Positions 46,650-52,504 of a stretch of DNA of 52,504 nt are shown here, piece after piece. Within the stretch, counting starts at the first letter, position 1. Every line of letters begins with the position of its first letter. The DNA is from Hellea balneolensis DSM 19091 (GTDB taxonomy: Bacteria > Pseudomonadota > Alphaproteobacteria > Caulobacterales > Maricaulaceae). Made by a program: the position numbers and the translations under genes. The stretch spans positions 1-52,504 of the forward strand of contig NZ_AUAC01000011.1 of assembly GCF_000428525.1 (NCBI RefSeq). Reading direction: 5' to 3'. The notes beneath the pieces are model-generated. The model was not told the DNA's origin. It worked only from the letters and a program-made list of their open reading frames with translations, and did not search any database.

Positions 46650-47675
46650 ATGTTGAAAAAAACAGGCTTAGCCGCATTAGCCACAGCCCTCTTAACAGGC
46701 ACGGCTTTGGCCAATGGCCCAGAGCTTTTAATTGAAGATTTCGTCGGGACGATAAAAATCGAAAACAGTGCCTCCGGCAACATTTCTATAACCCAAGATA
46801 AGAATATGCGCGGCGTAAACCTAGTCGAGCAAGGCAGCGGTCTTAAAATTGATGGCGGCATTTCTGACCCCGATGGGAATAAATGCAAAGGCTATTATGG
46901 CAGCTATAGCCTAGGTCTTTTCAAAAAAGAAAAATCCGGTGAATTTGGCGGCTATGAAGATCTCGAAGACTATCCGCAAATCACCATAAGCGCGCCAGAT
47001 AACACGATGCTAATTATCCAGAACACGATCGCCTTTGTTACGGCAGAGAACTTAGGCGAAACAGATTTGGACCTTCGCTACTGCGGAAAATTAAATCTGG
47101 GTGATGTGGCAGAAGACTTGCGCGCTAATATTCGCGGCTCAGCTGACTTAACCGCAAAAGATGTTGGCGATGTCTTTGTCGATATCAGAGGTTCTGGTGA
47201 TCTGAACGTCAATAATGCAAAATTTGTGAGCCTGTCCGTCGCAGGTTCCGGCGACGCAGAATTTGACAATGTTCTTGGCGCAGATGTTTCGGTCTCAGGC
47301 TCTGGTGATATTAGCTTTGGCAATATTGCCGGCTCCTTTGCGGCTGAAAGCCGAGGGTCAGGTGACATCGACGTAGAGAATGTTGCAGGTGACTTTATCT
47401 ATGACGCTGGCGGCTCCGGTGATTTGGACATTGGCGATATCGTCGGCAACCGTGTATCTATTGATGTGTCAGGCAGCGGAGATGTGGATATTGACGGTGG
47501 CAATATAGAAACCCTCACGATTACAGCTAGCGGCGCAAGTGAAGTTGATTATGGCGGGCAAGCCGAAACAGCTGACCTCATCGCAACAGGCGCAAGTGAA
47601 ATATGGGTCGATAAGGTTACCGGCGATGTGCGCAGCAAAGAGCGCGGTGCTGCCGATATTTCAGTGAACCGATAA
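46650..47675 (+). CDS. Exported DUF2807 (head-GIN / toastrack) beta-helix protein
   Basis: 341 aa. Signal peptide 1-21 (MLKKTGLAALATALLTGTALA). An N-terminal part with a Cys pair (KCKGYYG; RYCGKLN) leads to a right-handed beta-helix made of about seven GSGD repeats (IRGSGDLNVNN, AGSGDAEFDN, SGSGDISFGN, RGSGDIDVEN, GGSGDLDIGD, SGSGDVDIDG), then GAS turns. This is the DUF2807/DUF4097 'toastrack' type domain often linked with PspC proteins. It is likely anchored or exported to the periplasm as the sensor or effector partner of PspBC. Ends at a two-way terminator. Confidence 0.85.
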   Translation: MLKKTGLAALATALLTGTALANGPELLIEDFVGTIKIENSASGNISITQDKNMRGVNLVEQGSGLKIDGGISDPDGNKCKGYYGSYSLGLFKKEKSGEFGGYEDLEDYPQITISAPDNTMLIIQNTIAFVTAENLGETDLDLRYCGKLNLGDVAEDLRANIRGSADLTAKDVGDVFVDIRGSGDLNVNNAKFVSLSVAGSGDAEFDNVLGADVSVSGSGDISFGNIAGSFAAESRGSGDIDVENVAGDFIYDAGGSGDLDIGDIVGNRVSIDVSGSGDVDIDGGNIETLTITASGASEVDYGGQAETADLIATGASEIWVDKVTGDVRSKERGAADISVNR

Positions 47676-47708
47676 CTCAATAGCTTTAGAAAATAAATGA
47701 AATCAGGA

Positions 47709-47736
47709 TTTAAATCGTTCCCACAGACGATTTAAA
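47709..47736. repeat. Perfect hairpin preceding the terminator
   Basis: Perfect 10-bp stem TTTAAATCGT (47709-47718) / ACGATTTAAA (47727-47736) with an 8-nt loop. It stands directly before the bidirectional terminator at 47740 and may protect the 3' end. Confidence 0.5.
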
Positions 47737-47739
47737 AAG

Positions 47740-47790
47740 GATGCGCTTTCAGGTTGGATTTCTCTCTCGCCGGAAAGCGCATCTTGTTTT
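47740..47790. terminator. Bidirectional terminator between the psp cluster and mnmC
   Basis: 11-bp perfect stem GATGCGCTTTC (47740-47750) / GAAAGCGCATC (47773-47783), 22-nt loop. Plus strand: TTGTTTTTA follows, ending the psp operon. Minus strand: CCTTTTTAAA follows, ending mnmC. Confidence 0.75.
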
Positions 47791-49454
47791 TATCTGAGGC
47801 CAAACCGTGCCCATAAGGTCTTGGAAACAGGCAAGGGATCACCGCAAATTTTGCTGACAATCGCTTCGGCCAGTAGTGGCGCGAAAACAAAACCCCGGGA
47901 GCCCAAGCCGGAAAACAGCCATAGCTTTTCATCAATTTCGCCAAGCATAGGTAAAGTGTCTGCTGTCGTGACGCGCACAGAGGCCCGCGAAGGAAGCTCT
48001 GACGGATGCGCTGTAATTCCGGTATAAGTTTTAAAGTTCTTCAGATTAGAGGCATCATCTTCGTGCTTCAATGCGAAGGGGTCCTCCCCGTCCAAACGCT
48101 GATGCGTTGCGCCAAGTAAAAGCCTATTATTTAGGGGCAAGGCGTAACCCCCATAGGTCACAGGGGCGTCTATATCCCCATTTGCCCATGTCAATTGCCC
48201 CCGTGAAAAGCGCAGTTTAATGTCACAGCCTTTCAGCAATTCCTTAAGACCATAGCCCGCGGCAAGAAGCATAAGCCCCTCTTTTATTGGCTTGTCCGTT
48301 GATAAAGCTCCTAATGAAAGCCAATCTTTCAAAATCTGTTTTGGCTCAATGATCAGAGAGCGGCTAAGCGCCAGGATATTATTCGCCACATCAAAGCTGA
48401 AATGCTCTGGAGGCAGTGGTGCTTGTCCGGCTAATTTTTCAAAACGTTTAGATTCGGCTTCTGTTTTGGGGATATGCGACACTCCCGTCATTACAGTCAT
48501 ATCTTGATACGCGCTTAACGCATAAAGATAGCTCCCCAGAAAAAAACGGCTTTCTGGGCGATCTTGCAAATCCAGACGAGGCTTAACAAGTGCCGCCGCA
48601 TTATGGCTTGCCGCTTTATGATCAGGGTCATGAATAACGTTAGGTATAATGCCCCGCCACGCAAAAGCTTTGACCAAAGACGCCCCCGCAATTCCAGCCC
48701 CGATAATAGTTGGAGCTTCAATATTTTTCTCTATGTCACGCTCCCCGGGATAGCGGGCTTCCAAGCGATGACGTTTGCGTCCAAAGCCCTCCTTCTTTTC
48801 CACCTGAAAACCGGCTTCGGATAAGGCCTGACGGACGGTCCCTGCGACGGTGAATGTCGCCAATCTTGCGCTTGGCGCAGATAAGCTCGCGAGCTTTTTC
48901 ATAATCTCGCTGGACCACATATCGGGGTTCTTGGCAGGGCTAAAGCCGTCCAAAAACCAAGCATCAACTTTAGCATCAAGCGAGTCCAAGCCATTAGCGA
49001 TATCATCATGTATGAGCGTCAGCGTAACATCACCAAAATGAAGACGATGAAAACCCTTCACGCGTCCTGGCCATTGCGCGATTAAAGCGGCGGAAAAGAT
49101 TTTAAGCTCAGGCCAAGCGGAAAGGGCTCGTTTTAACTGCGCCGCATCAAATGGGAACTTCTCAACAGAGACAAAATGCAACCGCCCGTTTTTTGGCTTA
49201 GTGGCCTCCCACATGCGCCAAGCCGCGAGGAAGTTAAGCCCAGAGCCAAATCCTAATTCGCCAATAACGAAACGGCGTCTGCCCTGCCACCCCTCAGGCA
49301 AGCCGCAACCTTTCAGAAAAACTGTTTCTGTTTCTTCAAGACCGCCATCCACACTGAAATAAATATCCCCAAAGTCAGAGGCGGCAGGTGTTCCGGGGCG
49401 GCTCCAATCGAGCGCAGGCGGATCGCATTGTGTAAGGGGCTTCGGCGCGGGCAT
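47790..49454 (-). CDS. mnmC: Bifunctional tRNA modification enzyme MnmC (MnmD + FAD oxidoreductase)
   Basis: 554 aa. The N-terminal methyltransferase half has 'FVIGELGFGSGLNFLAAWRMW' (SAM site), 'SVEKFPF' and 'AWFLDGFSPAKNPDMWS', the MnmD signature. The C-terminal half begins at about 245 with the FAD fold 'APTIIGAGIAGASLVKAFAWRG' and ends 'MLGEIDEKLWLFSGLGSRGFVFAPLLAEAI' (outlined: LFSGLGSRGFVFAPL). It makes mnm5s2U at tRNA wobble positions. About 110 residues shorter than the E. coli protein. Start ATG 49454 with AGAGAG upstream. Confidence 0.93.
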   Translation of the reverse strand: MPAPKPLTQCDPPALDWSRPGTPAASDFGDIYFSVDGGLEETETVFLKGCGLPEGWQGRRRFVIGELGFGSGLNFLAAWRMWEATKPKNGRLHFVSVEKFPFDAAQLKRALSAWPELKIFSAALIAQWPGRVKGFHRLHFGDVTLTLIHDDIANGLDSLDAKVDAWFLDGFSPAKNPDMWSSEIMKKLASLSAPSARLATFTVAGTVRQALSEAGFQVEKKEGFGRKRHRLEARYPGERDIEKNIEAPTIIGAGIAGASLVKAFAWRGIIPNVIHDPDHKAASHNAAALVKPRLDLQDRPESRFFLGSYLYALSAYQDMTVMTGVSHIPKTEAESKRFEKLAGQAPLPPEHFSFDVANNILALSRSLIIEPKQILKDWLSLGALSTDKPIKEGLMLLAAGYGLKELLKGCDIKLRFSRGQLTWANGDIDAPVTYGGYALPLNNRLLLGATHQRLDGEDPFALKHEDDASNLKNFKTYTGITAHPSELPSRASVRVTTADTLPMLGEIDEKLWLFSGLGSRGFVFAPLLAEAIVSKICGDPLPVSKTLWARFGLR

Positions 49455-49486
49455 AAGACTCTCTTAGCAGAGGATGATCCACAGCC

Positions 49487-49520
49487 AATAAAAAACGCCG
49501 CAATTTTCACTACGGCGTTT
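49487..49520 (-). terminator. Terminator of the coiled-coil lipoprotein gene
   Basis: 8-bp stem AAACGCCG (49493-49500) / CGGCGTTT (49513-49520) with a 12-nt loop; on the minus strand CGGCG is followed by TTTTTTATT. It lies between the lipoprotein stop and mnmC start. Confidence 0.7.
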
Positions 49521-49544
49521 ATATAATAAGTTTAGATCGGCAGA

Positions 49545-50069
49545 CTACTCGTCTTTGGCACTCTCAACGATGTCTTCGCCAGCTTGCTTCATGGCGTCTG
49601 CTTTGTCTTCAGCGCGCTCCATAACTTCGCCAGCTGTCTTATTCAGATCAGCAGATTTAGCCTTTGCCGCTTCCATCATCTTATCAGCTTCTTCAGCTGT
49701 AATTTCGCCGGATTCTTTAAGGCGTGCAATATTGCGCTCTGTTGCGGCCATTGTAACATTACCAGCTGTCTGCAAACGCTCTGCGCTTGTTTCAGCGGCA
49801 TCCACGACTTTCTCGCTCTGCTCTTTCAACTCAGCTGCAGTCCGCTCGGCAGCGGCTTCCATGTCAGACTTTGCTTCAGAAGCAACTTCTTTTGCCGCAT
49901 CTTTCATATCAGAGGCGGACTCTGACGCCTTCGTCTTCATTTCAGACGCAGATTCAGCGGCCTTTTCTTTCATTTCTGAGGCTTTTTCGCCTGAACAAGC
50001 TGTAACGCCCAGAGATAATAAAGCGGCTGTTGTCAGCACTAAAGCGTGTTTAAAATTCATAGTTTTCAT
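49545..50069 (-). CDS. Repetitive coiled-coil lipoprotein
   Basis: 174 aa. Signal with lipobox 'ALVLTTAALLSLGVTACSG' (Cys at about 24). The mature part is an almost continuous alpha-helix of 11-residue-like repeats rich in Ala, Glu, Lys and Ser (KASEMKEKAAESASEMKTKA; SESASDMKDAAKEVASEAKS), like LEA or apolipoprotein-type helices. No catalytic motif. GGGAG 6 nt before ATG 50069, inside a small GGGA/TCCC hairpin. It may line or stiffen the outer membrane; function unknown. Confidence 0.65.
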   Translation of the reverse strand: MKTMNFKHALVLTTAALLSLGVTACSGEKASEMKEKAAESASEMKTKASESASDMKDAAKEVASEAKSDMEAAAERTAAELKEQSEKVVDAAETSAERLQTAGNVTMAATERNIARLKESGEITAEEADKMMEAAKAKSADLNKTAGEVMERAEDKADAMKQAGEDIVESAKDE

Positions 50070-50277
50070 GGGAAACTCCCGTATTTTGCCTCGCAAGCCA
50101 TATTTCCCCCTGAAATATGACCCCAAAAGGCGTGAAATGTCGTCCTGAGCTCTCATTATTGGGAAACTCAAGCCTAACAAACGTCCGTTAGTTTTTTTTG
50201 TTCCCCTAGTAAATAGAATATATCAGATGAACAGTCTTATAAGATGATTTTATGCCATTGATTTTAGCATGATCTAA

Positions 50278-51564
50278 TTACTGCGCCATAAGCCGTTTAA
50301 ATAAATCCTGTTCGATATATCCATCGGCAGGAAGTCCGCGCGATTTTTGCCATGCACGAATGCCTTTGCGTGTCCCCGGCCCAATTATACCGTCCACCCC
50401 GCCGACATTAAAGCCAAGCTGATTTAATTTGCGTTGCATGGATTTCTTATCGTCAAATGAGAGCGGCTTATCATTTCGAGGCCAGTCCGTTGTAATGACA
50501 GATTTTCCGCGCAAGGCTTCACCAAGCACAGTAATGCCCATGGCGTAACTGGTGGAGTTATTATATTTTTTGATGACGTCGAAATTTTTAAATGTCAGCA
50601 ACTTTGGTCCACGGTGACCGCCTGGCGCTATCAGTTTCGCGTCCAAAAACCCGGCCTCTGCGGACCAGCGTTGTCCACCTACAGGACGTACACCTAAAGC
50701 CGTCCACTGGTTGACTGTTTTTTTTGATCCTTCCAGAAGACTGTAATCAAACTCAGCGTCAACCGCCACTTCGGTCATAACAGGCTCGCCCCAACGCCAT
50801 CCGTGACGAGACAGATAATGCGCCGCAGAGCCTAGCGCATCAGCCTCATTTTCCCATAAATCCTTATTCCCATCGCCGTCAAAATCCACAGCATAATCTC
50901 GGAATGTGGCAGGAATAAATTGTGTCATACCCATCGCGCCCGCCCAGGAACCAATGAGTTGGTCTTGTCGCACAGCGCCGCTCTTTAGTAAGTCGAGCAG
51001 TGCATAAAGCTGTGCCTCCCCGAAAGATGTACGGCGCCCTTCAAAGGCAAATGTCGCAAGCGCGTCCACGGGATTATAAGTGCCCATGATTTTCCCATAT
51101 GCGGTCTCAAGCCCCCAAATAGAGGTCAGGATATGACGCGGCACTTTATAACGGGCTTCAATCGCATCAAACACTTCGCCGTTTTCTGCCAATTTGGTGC
51201 GGCCACCATTGAGCCGCGAAGCATTGGCTGCATTATCCACATAAGACCAAACAGGTTTTGAAAATTCGGGTTGTGTCTTGTCCCGCTCTAAAGCCCGCTC
51301 TTCTATTTTTGCTGGAAGAATAAGGCGCTCAACCATAGATCTGTCATATCCCATACGCACAGAGCGCGCGATGAATTCAGACTTCCACAGGTTAAATCGC
51401 TCTTGCTGTGAAAGCGACGCACGAGCATTGCGCGGCGGCGTTGCAACGGGATTTGCGCCTCGGTTTTGCGCTGCTAACGCTTGTTTTGCATCAGGCGTAG
51501 CCGCGCAAGCCGGCAACCCCAAAAGCGATAAAGAGAAAAGTGATAATAGAGATCGAGATAGCAT
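50278..51564 (-). CDS. Lytic murein transglycosylase, MltB family, with PG-binding domain
   Basis: 428 aa. Signal with lipobox SLLGLPAC. SLT_2 domain about 75-350: 'HILTSIWGLETAYGKIMGTYN' with catalytic Glu153, 'ALATFAFEGRRTSFGEAQLYALLDLL', 'LIGSWAGAMGMTQFIPATFRDYAVDFDGDGNKDLWENEADALGSAAHYL' (outlined: SWAGAMGMTQFIP, DFDGDGNKDLW). C-terminal PG_binding_1 domain about 365-428 (QRKLNQLGFNVGGVDGIIGP). It cleaves the glycan strand of peptidoglycan. ATG 51564 is preferred over TTG 51579. Confidence 0.92.
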   Translation of the reverse strand: MLSRSLLSLFSLSLLGLPACAATPDAKQALAAQNRGANPVATPPRNARASLSQQERFNLWKSEFIARSVRMGYDRSMVERLILPAKIEERALERDKTQPEFSKPVWSYVDNAANASRLNGGRTKLAENGEVFDAIEARYKVPRHILTSIWGLETAYGKIMGTYNPVDALATFAFEGRRTSFGEAQLYALLDLLKSGAVRQDQLIGSWAGAMGMTQFIPATFRDYAVDFDGDGNKDLWENEADALGSAAHYLSRHGWRWGEPVMTEVAVDAEFDYSLLEGSKKTVNQWTALGVRPVGGQRWSAEAGFLDAKLIAPGGHRGPKLLTFKNFDVIKKYNNSTSYAMGITVLGEALRGKSVITTDWPRNDKPLSFDDKKSMQRKLNQLGFNVGGVDGIIGPGTRKGIRAWQKSRGLPADGYIEQDLFKRLMAQ

Positions 51565-51631
51565 AAGCTCTGCTAACAAAATTCATGGAATCTGACTAGG
51601 CTGGAATACACGCTATCTGCAGAAGCTTTTC

Positions 51632-52504
51632 CTAGATCAGCGCGTCCATATCGAAGACTTCATTGATATCTGCTGCGAAGGCGTTGGGGTCATCCAGTGG
51701 TTCTGAAAATAACGGGCCTTCAAAGGTGAAGGTGTTACTTGGCAAGTCCGCAAGGTTTACCCCGACAATGGTGAGTGTGTTTCCATTTCCAAAATCAAAG
51801 ATGACATTGGCGCCCGCATCCGTGCCTACAGCCAGGATTTCAGCCTCGGTATCAAAGTCAGGGTCCCCGCCCAATATTGAAATCTGTTCGTTGATAAAAA
51901 AGCCTTGGATAACATCGGCGCCGCCGCCCGTAACATCATAAGCGAAGGTATCAAGTCCCGCACCGCCATTGAGGCTATCATTCGAGCCGTTCATCCCCAG
52001 CAGATAATCATTCCCGCCATTACCAAGCAAGACGCCTGAAGCATTGATAATATCATCGCCTGACGAGCCAAAATAGCGTTCTATATTTGTATATGTATCC
52101 CCCGCAGCGTCGCCGCCTACGCCGATGCCGTTTTGTATCGCGATAGGGCCAGACGCGAGATAAGAGACAGAATCCGTTCCATCGCCTCCATCGTGACTGT
52201 CTGCCCCTGCGCCGCCAAAGAAGAAATCATTCCCCGCGCCGCCGCTCATGATGTCATCGCCGTCTTGACCGAAAATGGTATCAACACCATCGCCCCCATC
52301 AATGATGTCATTACCGTCGCCGCCCAGCAGGCGGTCATTCCCGCCTTCCCCGTTTAAGGTATCGTCACCATTGCGGCCTTCCAGGCGGTTATCTCGAAAA
52401 TCACCGGTAATATTATCATCGAAATTGGACCCCCAAACCCACTCAATACCAGAGAATGTATCGCCCGCGGCTTCACCCGCCGTCCCGCCGATGGTCAAGT
52501 CAAG
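51632..52504 (-). CDS. RTX calcium-binding repeat protein, C-terminal fragment
   Basis: At least 290 aa; the open reading continues past the right edge, so the start is not seen. About seven nonapeptide repeats GGxGxDxxx (LNGEGGNDRLLGGDGNDIID; GQDGDDIMSGGAGNDFFFG; LNGGAGLDTF) bind calcium as beta-rolls. Repeated modules 'GDTFSGIEWVWGSNFDDN' and 'AAGDTYTNIERYFGSSGDD' suggest a larger repeat unit. Such proteins leave by type I secretion, with a C-terminal signal; the acidic tail INEVFDMDALI fits. No T1SS genes are in the window. Nature of the effector part is unknown. Confidence 0.85.
   Translation of the reverse strand, partial: LDLTIGGTAGEAAGDTFSGIEWVWGSNFDDNITGDFRDNRLEGRNGDDTLNGEGGNDRLLGGDGNDIIDGGDGVDTIFGQDGDDIMSGGAGNDFFFGGAGADSHDGGDGTDSVSYLASGPIAIQNGIGVGGDAAGDTYTNIERYFGSSGDDIINASGVLLGNGGNDYLLGMNGSNDSLNGGAGLDTFAYDVTGGGADVIQGFFINEQISILGGDPDFDTEAEILAVGTDAGANVIFDFGNGNTLTIVGVNLADLPSNTFTFEGPLFSEPLDDPNAFAADINEVFDMDALI

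Noticed and set aside
49555-50148. 197-aa plus-strand reading frame rich in Ala/Ser/Phe
   Set aside because: It is the mirror of the repetitive lipoprotein gene; the composition follows from the Ala/Glu/Lys/Ser codons on the other strand.
51660-52400. Short repeated DNA in the RTX gene as a CRISPR array or satellite
   Set aside because: The repeats are irregular and lie in frame as GGxGxD codons; no constant-length spacer is present.
1-52504. tRNA, rRNA, insertion sequences or phage genes
   Set aside because: No cloverleaf, transposase-like protein, terminal inverted repeats or integrase was recognised by eye; a covariance-model and database search would be needed to exclude small RNAs.

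Overview
The window is chromosomal DNA of an alphaproteobacterium from the Caulobacterales/Maricaulales branch (stalked or prosthecate, probably marine). The evidence is a GcrA cell-cycle regulator, a GapR nucleoid protein a few kb from a TacA-like sigma-54 regulator, a three-gene proton-translocating transhydrogenase, COQ9, a DnaX with the alphaproteobacterial loss of zinc cysteines, and candidate CtrA, GANTC/CcrM, LexA (GAAC-N7-GAAC) and tandem NrdR sites. The order-level placement is inference. No rRNA, tRNA, CRISPR array, insertion sequence or phage block was seen. Genes are densely packed in short operons.

Layout. 1-2.3 kb is a Tad/Flp pilus fragment: the start of an Flp pilin (minus strand), a stand-alone CpaC-type N-terminal domain protein and two TadE-like pseudopilins, with a candidate CtrA box before the latter. 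2.3-8.4 kb (minus) holds a tyrosine phosphatase, nrdB behind tandem NrdR boxes, COQ9, a NatA/NatB-type ABC exporter and an alpha/beta hydrolase whose 80-nt leader can fold into three hairpins with complementary loops. 8.5-11.8 kb (minus) holds pntB, pntAb, pntAa and a small aa3-oxidase subunit IV-like protein. 12-15.6 kb (plus) holds the TacA-like regulator, an outer-membrane barrel (LbtU-like) and a small membrane protein. 15.6-23.8 kb is mixed: hypothetical proteins, a Sel1-repeat membrane protein, gapR, an isoaspartyl peptidase, a HIG1 protein plus PduO-type cobalamin adenosyltransferase, a single receiver domain, rmuC with a LexA-like box over its start codon, and recR.

23.8-32.5 kb (mostly minus) holds an acyl-activating enzyme / TIM-barrel lipoprotein / gamma-glutamyltransferase operon, ebfC, dnaX and a PhoD-type phosphatase. 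32.5-39.6 kb holds a degenerate receiver, a MarR regulator with a palindromic upstream region, argF and argD, an ABC-2 permease without an ATPase, gcrA with a rich promoter region, a CitE-like lyase and a JAMM-like DUF4329 lipoprotein. 39.7-43.2 kb is a molybdopterin oxidoreductase overlapping a sodium/solute symporter. 43.2-47.8 kb is a phage-shock (Psp) module: divergent pspF, two very small genes, pspA, pspB, pspC, a small secreted protein and a DUF2807 'toastrack' protein, ending in a two-way terminator. 47.8-52.5 kb (minus) holds mnmC, a repetitive coiled-coil lipoprotein, an MltB-type transglycosylase and the C-terminal part of an RTX calcium-binding protein cut by the window edge.

The two places most worth a second look are the Psp module and the hydrolase leader. 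The PspF there keeps its fold, Arg fingers and DNA-binding end but has lost the GAFTGA sigma-54 contact loop and the Walker B glutamate, and the Psp transcript carries several unusual RNA structures. The hydrolase leader puts a Shine-Dalgarno-like sequence in a loop complementary to an upstream loop.
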